A stretch of DNA of 64,000 nt from NCBI GenBank assembly GCA_934182605.1, contig CAKPRQ010000003.1, positions 62,001 through 126,000 of the forward strand. The letters run 5' to 3'. Shown piece by piece: positions 1-8,817 of this stretch (its first letter is position 1; the number at the start of each line of letters is the position of its first letter). Position numbers and translations under genes: made by a program. The notes beneath the pieces were generated by a model. That model ran no database searches. It saw only the letters and a program-made list of their open reading frames with translations, and had not been told where the DNA came from. Source of the stretch: an uncultured Clostridia bacterium. Lineage in GTDB: Bacteria; Bacillota; Clostridia; TANB77; CAG-508.

Positions 1-1080
1 TTTTTTAGATAAAGTTTTTCTGTTAGTATTTTCAACATACTCTATATTTTCAGGTGCTTTTATATATTGTTTAATAGGAATAAATATTGGTTCTTTTTTT
101 GCCAAATTTACATATTTTACATCTAATTCTATTGCTTTTTGTAAAAAGGTTACACTTTTTTCTCTCTCATTTTTTAACATATATATCTTAGCTAATTCAA
201 AATATGAATTTGCTTCAACTTCTTCGCCTGATAAACTTTCTATAAAATATTTCTCTGCTTCTCCTATATCATTAGACATTAAACTTAACTTACCTAACAT
301 ATAATACCCATTATACAATTTTGTATTAATTTCAGCTGCCTTTTTATAGCAAATTTCAGCATTTGAAAAATCATTTAATCTTATATATACCATGCCTAAA
401 TTATAATACAAATCATAATCATTTACATTATATTTTAAAGCATCTGTATACACTTCTATAGCCTTCTTAAATTGCTCTGTTTTATATAAAATATCACCTA
501 ACATTATAGAAGCTTTATAACAATCTGGCTTTTGATATAATAAATTATTTAATATTGTTATTGCATCCTCATCTTTATTTATACTTTCATATAAACTAGA
601 TAATTTAAAATATATCTTACTATCCTCATTATTCAAATCTAAAACTCTTAAATATTCGTCTATAGCAAATTCTGCTTTTTCTTCTCTTTCATAAGCTTTT
701 GCCAATAATTTATGAGCTAATATGCTATTTTGATCTTTATTTATTAATTTTAATAACATTTTTTTATTTTTCTCATCGTCTTTTATAGCAATGTAATACT
801 TATTCATAATTAAAGCAATAATTTCAGGAAATTTAATAATCTTCTTACGTTCTAAAAATAGTATAATAATAGGTAAAATAATAGAGAAAATATATTCTAT
901 TACTTTAAACGGCCATTGCACAAATATATTAAAGTTTATTTCTAAAAAGTTAATTGCTATACCTATTGCTTGTACAACTAATAAACTAATATATGTTGTA
1001 TTATTTCTTCTTGCCATTATAAAAAATACTATAATAAACAATACTGTTGCTAACATATTAAAAAATAATTTCTCTATCAT
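1..1080 (-). CDS. TPR-repeat membrane protein (3' part beyond window)
   Basis: Open frame starting at ATG 1080 behind a GGAGG ribosome site and running through base 1 without a stop, so the C-terminus lies outside the window; about 360 residues are visible. The first 80 or so residues hold two or three hydrophobic segments, followed by a soluble part made of repeated 34-residue helix pairs of the tetratricopeptide type, with the A-x-x-Y and Y-x-x-G/A-x spacing seen for instance around 'YYNLGMVYIRLNDFSNAEI' and 'SYFELAKIYMLKNEREKSV'. TPR arrays are protein-docking surfaces, so a membrane-attached scaffold is likely; the partner is unknown. It lies 27 bp downstream of the UPF0182 gene and is probably cotranscribed with it. 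Confidence 0.8.
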   Translation of the reverse strand, partial: MIEKLFFNMLATVLFIIVFFIMARRNNTTYISLLVVQAIGIAINFLEINFNIFVQWPFKVIEYIFSIILPIIILFLERKKIIKFPEIIALIMNKYYIAIKDDEKNKKMLLKLINKDQNSILAHKLLAKAYEREEKAEFAIDEYLRVLDLNNEDSKIYFKLSSLYESINKDEDAITILNNLLYQKPDCYKASIMLGDILYKTEQFKKAIEVYTDALKYNVNDYDLYYNLGMVYIRLNDFSNAEICYKKAAEINTKLYNGYYMLGKLSLMSNDIGEAEKYFIESLSGEEVEANSYFELAKIYMLKNEREKSVTFLQKAIELDVKYVNLAKKEPIFIPIKQYIKAPENIEYVENTNRKTLSKK

Positions 1081-1107
1081 TTTATTCCTCCTAAATTTTT
1101 ATCCATT

Positions 1108-3909
1108 CTACACATTATTATATATATCATTTTGCAAACTTTCCTCTATATTAATTGTAGTTTCATCCACATTCTTATTATCTTGCTCTTCTTTTAAAAC
1201 TTTTAGTCTTTCTATTAACTCTTGTAGTCTTTCAATATCTTGTCCAATTAAAGACCAATCACTACTATCTGTAGAGGACCTTAAATTTTCATTAGCTCTT
1301 ATTATCGAATCTATAATTGCATCAATATCATCATTGTTTTCAATTTCTATATCAAAAGCCTCTTGTGATAACAAATTATTTAAAGCTTGTTCTAAAGTAT
1401 CACCTATCGCCAATTTGTTACCTGAAGATACTATTATTTTTCTTAGTACCGGAACTGGTGACTCATTTACCATTACTTGATAAATTGGTTCTACATATAA
1501 TATAGTATTCTGTATTGGAATAACGTATAATTTTTTTACTATTCTAGTTCCTGCTAAAGTAATATCTTCAATTTCTTTAGAAATTTCTTCATCTTCTGTA
1601 ATCTGCCTTTCTATCTGTTTAGGTCCTAAAATTCCATTATCAGAATTGAATTTATTTAATACTAATTTATTTTCATTACTTTCTTTATCGTAATATCCTA
1701 CTAAATAGGCATTCAAGTTTTGCCTTTTCTCCATTGTATAAGGTATAACTAAAGATAATTCGTAAGTTGTACTGTCTCCTCTTTGGACTGGAATCATAGC
1801 GTAATTCGGTGACATTTTAGTTAATTTGCTTGTAGTAGTAGATGATTGGTATGTCGCTATTTCCCACACATCATCGCTTCTATATAATACTTCTGGTTCT
1901 ACATTATGATAAATATTTAACATTTCAGATTGAATATTATATAAAAATTCTGGATATGTTATATGTTCCTTTATATCTGCTGGAAGTGACTCATTTATAT
2001 CTTTAAAAATACTAGGATATATATTCCTATATGCCATTATTATAGGGTCATTTCTATCTGTAATATAGTAGGATACAGTTCCATCATATGCATCCACTAA
2101 TACCTTTACAGAATTTCTTATATAATTTATGTTTTTTACATTTCCTTCTACAGTTATAGTTGTACTATTAGAATAAGGATATTTATCTGTTACAGTGTAA
2201 CCGTCTATAACCCAAACTAAACGACCTTCATCAGATATTACTAAATATGGATTCTCATCATAAATTATCTCTGGTAAAATACTTTTTACTCTATTTAAGA
2301 TGTTCCTATTTACTAAAATTTTACTATTATCAGTATACCCATTAGCAAATAAAATTCCCATATTACCTTCCTTAATAGATAAAATAAACCTATCCCAAAC
2401 ACCTAAATGAATACCTGCTTGTCCATCATAAACATTATCAATAATTCCTGATGTATCTGAAACATAATCAAATTCTTTCTTATCATTTAAATTAGTAATT
2501 ACATAATTATTTGTTTCAAGTCCAAAATATATTCTTGGCTTATTAACATTTGTAAAATTATTTTCAGCCTTATTTTCAAAATTAGATTGCAAATATTCAA
2601 TACCAGAATTATCATTTAACCTAGTAGCTGAAGTTATAACAGCTCCATATCCATGTGTGTATTCGTATGTTTTATTTGCTTTTGAAGTAACGCTACTATT
2701 TACAATTTCTCTAGGTGTGACATACACTAATTCATCATTATATTCTAACAATTTTGTATTATTATATAAATAATATCCTTGCTTACTTTGATATTCATTT
2801 AATGTTATTAATGTAGTATTTTCATCTACAACTGGAATATTATTTAATACATTACTATTATCTTGTATCTCTTCATATGTAACAGTTCCAGAATAGTTCA
2901 AATCTTTCTCTTCAACATTAATATTATATGCATTTTGTGTACTTTCTATATTATACTTTATATACTCATACTCCGAATTTAACTTATTTCTGTCCACAAA
3001 TAAGAATTGATATCCAATCATTAGTAAAAATAAAATTACTAGATATACTGGAACTATTAAAGCTGATTTAAAAGCATTTCTCTTATTGCCTTTTTTCAAA
3101 TTCATAATTATTAAAATTACAGAAATTATAATGATTACACTTAAAATTCTAAATCCCCATACTTTTAATAAAATATCTCCTGCCCCTGCTCCTACAAGGG
3201 TAAAATCATTGCTTAAGTTTAAAAAGTTTGTAAATAAAACATCAGATGATTTTATGAATACTAATCCTGCTATTGCTAAAGTAATCGCCATTAAGATTGT
3301 TATAATTAATTTAACAACTACATTCTTTTTTAAAGTTTCTATTTCCACACCATTAAAATATATATTAAGTGCAGCTATGTAATAAATACCAATATAGAAT
3401 AATAAAATAATGCTTATAAAAATTATGTACTGTAACATCATTTCAATAGCTGGTTGTTTAAAAATATAATACCCTATATCCATATTAAAAATTTGATCAT
3501 TCATTGCAAAAGAAGCAGAATTTAAAAATAAAATTATTTTAGATGATACTTGTGGCACAATAATTATAGTTAAAATAGCACTTATGACTAATGACAATGA
3601 TTTACTTGGAAGTTTTGGCATTACAACTTTTTCTTCTATAAAAAATTGTTTTAATCCTTTTTTTATAAATACTGTAACTATATAAAATACAATAAATAAA
3701 AATACAAAATTAATACCTGCTATTACTACCTTATAGTTTAAACTTTGCATAAATTTTTCAACATATTGTGAACCAAGTTCTAAATTATATAAGTACTCCC
3801 CTCTTATATTAATATAATTAATAATACCATATATAAGTATGAAAATTATTACTAATACCATTCTTATATTTGATTTTTTCAAGTTAGTATTATTGTTTTC
3901 AGCTTTCAT
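1108..3909 (-). CDS. UPF0182 family membrane protein
   Basis: 933 residues. About seven transmembrane helices occupy the first 300 residues, followed by a long extracytoplasmic domain of about 550 residues. The family is recognisable from conserved stretches such as 'DRNDPIIMAYRNIYPSIFK', 'LPADIKEHITYPEFLYNIQ' and 'IYHNVEPEVLYRSDDVWEI', which match the UPF0182 pattern of DP...YP.LF, adjacent P.D...H..YPE.L and the YH..D....Y..DD.W block. The C-terminal 50 residues are acidic and helical. Its biochemical role is not known; it is widespread in clostridia and actinobacteria. The gene stands between ftsY and the TPR gene. The start is ATG 3909 with AAAGGA about 12 bases upstream. Confidence 0.9.
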   Translation of the reverse strand: MKAENNNTNLKKSNIRMVLVIIFILIYGIINYINIRGEYLYNLELGSQYVEKFMQSLNYKVVIAGINFVFLFIVFYIVTVFIKKGLKQFFIEEKVVMPKLPSKSLSLVISAILTIIIVPQVSSKIILFLNSASFAMNDQIFNMDIGYYIFKQPAIEMMLQYIIFISIILLFYIGIYYIAALNIYFNGVEIETLKKNVVVKLIITILMAITLAIAGLVFIKSSDVLFTNFLNLSNDFTLVGAGAGDILLKVWGFRILSVIIIISVILIIMNLKKGNKRNAFKSALIVPVYLVILFLLMIGYQFLFVDRNKLNSEYEYIKYNIESTQNAYNINVEEKDLNYSGTVTYEEIQDNSNVLNNIPVVDENTTLITLNEYQSKQGYYLYNNTKLLEYNDELVYVTPREIVNSSVTSKANKTYEYTHGYGAVITSATRLNDNSGIEYLQSNFENKAENNFTNVNKPRIYFGLETNNYVITNLNDKKEFDYVSDTSGIIDNVYDGQAGIHLGVWDRFILSIKEGNMGILFANGYTDNSKILVNRNILNRVKSILPEIIYDENPYLVISDEGRLVWVIDGYTVTDKYPYSNSTTITVEGNVKNINYIRNSVKVLVDAYDGTVSYYITDRNDPIIMAYRNIYPSIFKDINESLPADIKEHITYPEFLYNIQSEMLNIYHNVEPEVLYRSDDVWEIATYQSSTTTSKLTKMSPNYAMIPVQRGDSTTYELSLVIPYTMEKRQNLNAYLVGYYDKESNENKLVLNKFNSDNGILGPKQIERQITEDEEISKEIEDITLAGTRIVKKLYVIPIQNTILYVEPIYQVMVNESPVPVLRKIIVSSGNKLAIGDTLEQALNNLLSQEAFDIEIENNDDIDAIIDSIIRANENLRSSTDSSDWSLIGQDIERLQELIERLKVLKEEQDNKNVDETTINIEESLQNDIYNNV

Positions 3910-3962
3910 AAAAATTTTCAGTCCTTTCTAGGTTCTTATATAAACATTGAATTTTTACAATC

Positions 3963-4865
3963 TTAATCTTCTATAATAGCTCTTACGAAATCATTTGAAT
4001 TAAACTCTCTCATATCATCTATTTGTTCTCCTACACCTATAAACTTAACAGGAATATTATTTTCAGCAACTATACCAATAACAACTCCACCTTTAGCCGT
4101 TCCGTCTAATTTAGTTAAAACTATGCCTGTTATATCAACTGTTTCTTTAAATGCTTTTACTTGTAATATAGCATTTTGTCCTGTAGTAGCATCTAATACT
4201 AGTAAAACTTCTTTAGAAGCATTAGGCAATTCCTTCTCTATAACTCTATTCATTTTATTAAGCTCGTCCATTAAGTTTTGTTTATTATGTAATCTTCCGG
4301 CCGTATCACAAATTAAAACATCAGCATTCTTTTCTTTAGCCACCCTTATTCCTTCAAAAACTACAGAAGCTGGGTCTGAGCCTTCACTTTTCTTTATAAC
4401 ATCTACTCCTGCTCTTTTTCCCCAGATTTCTAATTGTTCAACTGCTGCTGCTCTAAAAGTATCTGCTGCTGCTATAACTACTTTTTTTCCATCTTTTCTT
4501 AATTTATTAGCAATTTTTCCAATAGATGTAGTCTTGCCAACTCCATTAACACCTACTACTAAAATAACTGCTGGTGTAGTTGCTAAACTTAATTCTTGAC
4601 TACTATCTATATCAAAAACTTTTTTGATTTCTTCTCTTAAAGCATTTTTAACTTCATTAACATCTTGTAATTTTTCTTTTTTAATTCTATCTCTTAAATT
4701 ATCAATAATTTTTATAGTTGTATCTGTACCAATATCAGACATTATCATTGTTTCTTCCAATTCTTCTAATAATTCCTCATCCACTTTTCTAAATGGTGTA
4801 AATACATTTGAAAAGTTAGATTTTGTTTTTTGTAACCCTTCTTTTAATTTATCAAAAAATCCCAT
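3963..4865 (-). CDS. ftsY: FtsY, signal recognition particle receptor GTPase
   Basis: 300 residues, the short Gram-positive form lacking the acidic A domain. It docks the SRP-ribosome complex at the membrane SecYEG channel. The N domain is a helical bundle (residues 1-90). The NG GTPase follows, with P-loop 'GVNGVGKTTSIGK' near residue 108, 'AAADTFRAAAVEQL' in the insertion box, 'DTAGRLHNKQNLM' (G3) and 'TKLDGTAKGG' (G4), ending with 'FIGVGEQIDDM'. ATG 4865 follows GGAG with normal spacing. Unlike the other SRP gene here (ffh at 28-29 kb), this frame is intact and its P-loop is complete, which is a useful contrast. Confidence 0.97.
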   Translation of the reverse strand: MGFFDKLKEGLQKTKSNFSNVFTPFRKVDEELLEELEETMIMSDIGTDTTIKIIDNLRDRIKKEKLQDVNEVKNALREEIKKVFDIDSSQELSLATTPAVILVVGVNGVGKTTSIGKIANKLRKDGKKVVIAAADTFRAAAVEQLEIWGKRAGVDVIKKSEGSDPASVVFEGIRVAKEKNADVLICDTAGRLHNKQNLMDELNKMNRVIEKELPNASKEVLLVLDATTGQNAILQVKAFKETVDITGIVLTKLDGTAKGGVVIGIVAENNIPVKFIGVGEQIDDMREFNSNDFVRAIIED

Positions 4866-4960
4866 AACATTCTCCTTGTTAATTATTTTTCAGATACTAT
4901 TTTAACATCATTTTTCGATTTTTGCAAGTTAATGGTAAAATAAATATGAATATTTCGCGA

Positions 4961-4989
4961 TTGACAATTTATGTAAATTAGGTTATAAT
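4961..4989 (+). promoter_or_regulatory. Consensus sigma-A promoter of the orphan gene at 5023
   Basis: TTGACA at 4961-4966 and TATAAT at 4984-4989, separated by exactly 17 bp. This is a perfect consensus promoter, on the opposite strand to ftsY and 34 bp upstream of the start codon. A TCGCGA palindrome lies immediately upstream. Confidence 0.85.
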
Positions 4990-5022
4990 ATATATATTCT
5001 CATATAAAAAATGGAGGTTAAT

Positions 5023-5394
5023 ATGAGCAATTCGTATGACCCTGGCTTTTGGACCAAGTATGCGGAAACCGTTCATTTTGTTTTTAAGGACGGTGAGATC
5101 GATCATCGGGAATTCCACTCTGTCATCGTAGGGGTAAAGCACTATGGAAAAAACGGAGAAGTCGGTGCATATACCTATGGAAAGGAGTCTCCGACAGACA
5201 AAAATTCCATCAATGAAATCGAGAACAATGGCAGTATCGTACTTGCTATTGACGCTGCCTTCATGGAAGGAATTAATCAGGAACCTTTTACGCTTCCTGA
5301 GAATTTGTTGTCTAAGGAGAAGGCTCTTGCCTTGAAGGGAGCTCTTTTGATTGCATACGAACGCGGACGTAACTACTGTCCGCACTCATTCTAA
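5023..5394 (+). CDS. Unrecognised 123-aa protein of foreign base composition
   Basis: I do not recognise this protein. The start at ATG 5023 is chosen because GGAGG (5013-5017) lies 5 bases upstream; an in-frame ATG at 5011 overlaps that site. The product is soluble, with no signal peptide or membrane segment, begins 'MSNSYDPGFWTKYAETVHF' and ends with a helix 'GALLIAYERGRNYCPHSF'. Codon use is unlike every neighbour: it uses GCG, CTT, CGC, GTC, GGC and one in-frame CGG (CAT CGG GAA), and its G+C content is visibly much higher than the surrounding AT-rich DNA. It is a self-contained single-gene unit with its own strong promoter and terminator, set between genes of the opposite strand. This suggests recent horizontal transfer. 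An antisense reading frame over the same bases lacks ribosome-binding support. Confidence 0.75.
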   Translation: MSNSYDPGFWTKYAETVHFVFKDGEIDHREFHSVIVGVKHYGKNGEVGAYTYGKESPTDKNSINEIENNGSIVLAIDAAFMEGINQEPFTLPENLLSKEKALALKGALLIAYERGRNYCPHSF

Positions 5395-5411
5395 AAAAAC
5401 AACCTTCTGAC

Positions 5412-5449
5412 AAAAGCCCCGTGCACTTGCATGGGGCTTTTGCTTTATT
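5412..5449 (+). terminator. Intrinsic terminator of the orphan gene
   Basis: Stem AAAAGCCCC (5412-5420) pairs with GGGGCTTTT (5433-5441) around a loop holding GTGCACTTGCAT, followed by a T-rich tract. It is GC-rich like the gene it ends, so it probably arrived with it. Confidence 0.9.
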
Positions 5450-5472
5450 TTTTTATAATTTATACTATAAAT

Positions 5473-5865
5473 TTAAAATATATTTTTTATTTTAAAAGAA
5501 TCTCTTTCAGCAATATGTGAAAATAGATATTCTAATTCCCTAACTTTTAAATATGCATCATTTATATTATTAGAATCAATTGCGGTTTTAAAATCATTAA
5601 GTGCTAAATCTACCATATCTAATTCCGAATGTACTACAATTATTGTCCACTTTTCTTGAATATTTGACCAGCTATTTTCTAACTTTTCAATTTCTTTTTT
5701 TAAGTTTTCTTGATTTATATTATCCCTATCACTTATTATTGCATATATATCTTCTAATATACTTATTAATTCATTACTACTATTATCTAAATATTTTTGT
5801 ACTCCAAAATCTGCCAATATTACAACTATAATTATAAAAATAATTATACAAATCTCTTTAAACAT
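5473..5865 (-). CDS. DUF4363-like membrane-anchored protein
   Basis: 130 residues. One N-terminal transmembrane helix (residues 3-20) is followed by a charged helical domain with 'KEIEKLENSWSNIQEKW' and 'HSELDMVDLALNDFKTAI', the layout of DUF4363 proteins. It begins 3 bp after the stop of the DUF421 gene, the usual pairing for this family, so the two are presumably cotranslated and act together at the membrane. The nearest GGAGG is 17 bases upstream of ATG 5865, wider than normal, which fits translational coupling. Function unknown. Confidence 0.8.
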   Translation of the reverse strand: MFKEICIIIFIIIVVILADFGVQKYLDNSSNELISILEDIYAIISDRDNINQENLKKEIEKLENSWSNIQEKWTIIVVHSELDMVDLALNDFKTAIDSNNINDAYLKVRELEYLFSHIAERDSFKIKNIF

Positions 5866-5868
5866 AAA

Positions 5869-6549
5869 TTATTTTTTATTATCCTCCTTCTTCTGACAAA
5901 AAATCTGACTTGCTCCATCGATCGTAACTATTAAAGCCTCCTCTGGTTTCATTTTAAATTTTCCAACTTCTTTTTTTAACCAATTATAATCTTTTCCTAA
6001 TATTTTTAAATTCTGCTCCATTACTTTACCATCTACAACTAAATCATAAGGTAGTCCTTCATATTCTGGCATAATATTTAAATCTTTTGGTGTGACATTT
6101 CTTTTATCTGGCTTTTGAATTACTGTAATTTGTCCACTTGTTTCTAAAATTGCATATTCAACATCACCTATATTTATAATATTTGCACCTCTTAATCTCT
6201 CTTGTAATTCATTTAAAGTAAATCTCTCTTTTTTTAAAGCCTTTTCATCAATTTTTCCTCTATAAATAAGAATTCTAGGTTTACCACATAAAACTTCACG
6301 AACTTTTATACTTTTCATATTTAAAATAGAAATTAAAATATGCATTACTAAAAGTGCTAAAATAGGTACTATACCATCCGTTATTGGTATTCCTAAATCT
6401 GCCATTGGAATGCTAGCAAGATCTGCTATCATTATCGCTACTACTAATTCAAAAGGTTGAAGTTGTCCAATTTCTCTTTTTCCCATTACTCTCATAACTA
6501 TTAAAACTAATATGTATATAATTATAACTCTAATAAAAGTGCTTAACAT
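5869..6549 (-). CDS. DUF421 (YetF-like) membrane protein
   Basis: 226 residues when started at ATG 6547-6549, which has GGGAG 8 bases upstream; an in-frame ATG at 6621 would add 24 basic residues without ribosome-binding support. Three transmembrane helices come first, with the family signature 'VMRVMGKREIGQLQPFELV' and 'IMIADLASIPMAD'. The cytoplasmic DUF421 domain follows with 'GKPRILIYRGKI' and 'LRGANIINIGDVEYAILET'. The family is common in spore formers, where relatives are spore membrane proteins implicated in germination, though a general membrane role is equally possible. Paired with the DUF4363 gene. Confidence 0.9.
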   Translation of the reverse strand: MLSTFIRVIIIYILVLIVMRVMGKREIGQLQPFELVVAIMIADLASIPMADLGIPITDGIVPILALLVMHILISILNMKSIKVREVLCGKPRILIYRGKIDEKALKKERFTLNELQERLRGANIINIGDVEYAILETSGQITVIQKPDKRNVTPKDLNIMPEYEGLPYDLVVDGKVMEQNLKILGKDYNWLKKEVGKFKMKPEEALIVTIDGASQIFCQKKEDNKK

Positions 6550-6705
6550 AAATTTATCTCCCACTTTCAAAAAATATTTATGATTAATTATATTTTTTGC
6601 AGAAAAATTTTTTATATACATAAATTTTTTGAATATATTTTTTTATTTTGTTAATAATATAAATACAACAAATTTTATAACATAAAAAATTTTTAGGAGG
6701 TCACT

Positions 6706-7083
6706 ATGGAGGAAAATCAAAGTAATACTAGAACTCAAGGTAGTGAAAATATGATTGCACAAATAGCTTGGAGACTTATTACAGCAGCTGTAGTTTTAGC
6801 AATCACAGCATTTTTTACGCCAGGATTTTCAATTAATAGTTTTTGGGCATTAGCATTAGCTGCTGTAGTTTTAACTGCTTTAGATTATGTAATAGTAAAA
6901 TTTACAGGATTAGAAGCTAGTCCTTTTGGTAAAGGATTTGTTGGTTTTATAGTTGCAGCTGTAATATTATATATAACTCAATTCTTTGTAGCAGGATATT
7001 CAATTTCTTGGCTTGCTGCTATAATCGGTGCTTTAGTTTATGGAGTTGTTGATTATATAATTCCTGGTAAACAAAATATGTAA
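6706..7083 (+). CDS. Four-helix phage-holin-superfamily IV / YvlD-like membrane protein
   Basis: 125 residues with a strong AGGAGG site 5 bases before ATG 6706. A short polar N-terminus is followed by four closely spaced transmembrane helices rich in Ala, Val and Ile, with small-residue turns such as 'TGLEASPFGKGFVGFIVAA'. This is the pattern of the 'phage holin family' four-TM proteins related to B. subtilis YvlD; despite the name these are chromosomal and often respond to envelope stress. No phage genes are nearby. It is transcribed divergently from the DUF421 gene and converges on the metal transporter. Confidence 0.7.
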   Translation: MEENQSNTRTQGSENMIAQIAWRLITAAVVLAITAFFTPGFSINSFWALALAAVVLTALDYVIVKFTGLEASPFGKGFVGFIVAAVILYITQFFVAGYSISWLAAIIGALVYGVVDYIIPGKQNM

Positions 7084-7115
7084 AAAAAGAAGATTGTATA
7101 ACAATCTTCTTTTTT
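7083..7115. terminator. Bidirectional intrinsic terminator
   Basis: AAAAAAGAAGATTGT (7083-7097) pairs perfectly with ACAATCTTCTTTTTT (7101-7115) around a 3-base loop. The A and T tracts let it end both the plus-strand holin-like gene and the minus-strand metal transporter operon. Confidence 0.9.
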
Positions 7116-7137
7116 AATTCGTATTAACATATATATA

Positions 7138-7944
7138 TTATTTTTTCTTTAAAGAAATTATATAGCCAATCAAATATGCAATACCTGATAAAATTACTAT
7201 TGTAGCCCCAGATGCCAAATTAAAGTTATATGAAATCCATAATCCAATATAACAAATTAACATTCCTAATACTATAGCAATTATCATTCTACTTTTTAAA
7301 TTATTAGAACAAAACTTTGCTATAGCTGCAGGTGCTGTAAGTAATGCTATTACTAATATAATACCTGCTATTCGTATTAATACTACTACTGTTAATGCTA
7401 TTAAAATTAACAATAAATATTCTAAAAATGTAGTTTTTAGGCCTCGTATTTTGGAAAATTCTGAATCAAATAAAAATGCTTTCCAATCATTAAATAATAC
7501 TATAGTAACAATTACTATTATAACAGACATAACTGCCATTGCAATTAAATCTGTATTTGTAACTGATAATATATTTCCAAATAAATATGAATTCATATCA
7601 GGTGGATATGATGGCATTAATCCTATGAAAATAATACCTAAAGCCATTCCTATAGACCAAAACATTGCAATTATTATATCTGAATCTTTTCCTGCTCTTT
7701 TATTTACTGCTCCTATTCCTAAAGCTGATAATACAGAAAAAACAATTGCTCCTATTATAGGTTCAAATCCCATTAAATAACCTAGTCCTACACCACCATA
7801 AGAAGTATGTGCAATTCCACCACTTAACATTACCATCTTTTTTTCAACTATTATAACACCTATAATTCCACAAACTATACTTGCAAGAACCATTGCAATT
7901 ATTGCATTTTGCATAAATTGATAATCTAAAATTGCTTCTAACAT
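7138..7944 (-). CDS. Metal (Zn/Mn) ABC transporter permease, ZnuB/MntC type
   Basis: 268 residues with eight or nine hydrophobic segments and the ABC-3 family landmarks: 'VEKKMVMLSGGIAHTSYGG', 'GIGAVNKRAGKDSDIIIA' and 'AGIILVIALLTAPAAIAK'. It forms the membrane channel of a high-affinity divalent metal importer. ATG 7944 overlaps the TAA of the ATPase gene (TAATG), so the two are translationally coupled. The substrate cannot be fixed from the permease alone; zinc or manganese are the usual choices. Confidence 0.92.
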   Translation of the reverse strand: MLEAILDYQFMQNAIIAMVLASIVCGIIGVIIVEKKMVMLSGGIAHTSYGGVGLGYLMGFEPIIGAIVFSVLSALGIGAVNKRAGKDSDIIIAMFWSIGMALGIIFIGLMPSYPPDMNSYLFGNILSVTNTDLIAMAVMSVIIVIVTIVLFNDWKAFLFDSEFSKIRGLKTTFLEYLLLILIALTVVVLIRIAGIILVIALLTAPAAIAKFCSNNLKSRMIIAIVLGMLICYIGLWISYNFNLASGATIVILSGIAYLIGYIISLKKK

Positions 7945-8792
7945 TATTCTGTCCCCCTATTTTTAGAATTACTATCTTTAACATTTTTTACTATATTTTC
8001 TTCATTTTCATTGACATCCTGCTCATTTATTTCATCATGATTATGTTCTCCTAAAACTCTATGCGGTACCCCGTGTGCTATCAAATCTACAGGGCAACCA
8101 TACATTTGATTAACTACATTTTCTGTAAGAACAGGCTCACCATGATATATTAAAGTTCTATTTAAACATGCTATATTTTTAACATTTTTTGCAATAGCTA
8201 ATAAATCATGTGTTACCATTACTATAGTAATTTCTTTATTCAATTTATATAAAACTTCATAAATCTGTTCTTTTGAGCGAGGATCTACATTAGAAGTAGG
8301 TTCATCCAAAAATAATATTTTAGGTTCTGTCGCCAATGCTCTTGCTATTAATAACCTCTGAAACTCACCACCAGACAAATCAGCTATTTGTCTATTTGCT
8401 AAATCCTTAATTTCTACTAATTCTAATTTTTTTAAAGCCAATTCTTTATTTTCTTTAGAATATTTAAAAAACGGATGTAATCCTGGTTTTAAAATAGCTG
8501 TCATAACTACCTCTAAAACAGAGATAGGAAATTTCCTATCTACTAAAGAAAATTGTGGGACATATCCTATAAGATGCCTATTTTTTTCAATATTTTTACT
8601 CTCTATTAAAATTTCTCCATTTTCCTTCTTTATTAAACCTAAAATAGCTCTTAAAAAAGTAGTTTTTCCACCACCGTTTGGCCCTATAACAGCCAAAAAA
8701 TCCTTTTCTTCTACATCTAAATTTATATTCTCTAATGCTAAAACATGCTCATAGTTAACAGTTAAATTTCTAATACTTAAAATATTCCCCAT
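7944..8792 (-). CDS. Metal ABC transporter ATPase, ZnuC type
   Basis: 282 residues. Walker A 'GPNGGGKTTF' near residue 37, ABC signature 'LSGGEFQRLLIARALA', Walker B 'ILFLDEPTSNVDP' and switch His in 'VTHDL'. The last 40 residues form a tail of Asn, Glu and Asp with 'GEHNHDEINEQD', which could bind metal. It drives uptake through the coupled permease. The middle gene of a three-gene operon in the order binding protein, ATPase, permease. Confidence 0.95.
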   Translation of the reverse strand: MGNILSIRNLTVNYEHVLALENINLDVEEKDFLAVIGPNGGGKTTFLRAILGLIKKENGEILIESKNIEKNRHLIGYVPQFSLVDRKFPISVLEVVMTAILKPGLHPFFKYSKENKELALKKLELVEIKDLANRQIADLSGGEFQRLLIARALATEPKILFLDEPTSNVDPRSKEQIYEVLYKLNKEITIVMVTHDLLAIAKNVKNIACLNRTLIYHGEPVLTENVVNQMYGCPVDLIAHGVPHRVLGEHNHDEINEQDVNENEENIVKNVKDSNSKNRGTE

Positions 8793-8817
8793 ATTATCCC
8801 TTCTTTAATAAAATCTG

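Noticed and set aside
4978..5385. 135-aa open frame antisense to the orphan gene
   Set aside because: It overlaps the plus-strand gene fully, lacks a ribosome site, and the promoter, ribosome site and terminator all serve the plus strand.
5869..6621. Longer start of the DUF421 gene at 6621
   Set aside because: It adds a basic stretch without ribosome site, whereas ATG 6547-6549 has GGGAG at correct spacing and begins at the first family helix.
6706..7083. Prophage indicated by the holin-family name
   Set aside because: No phage structural, lysis or integrase genes are near; this four-helix family is commonly chromosomal.
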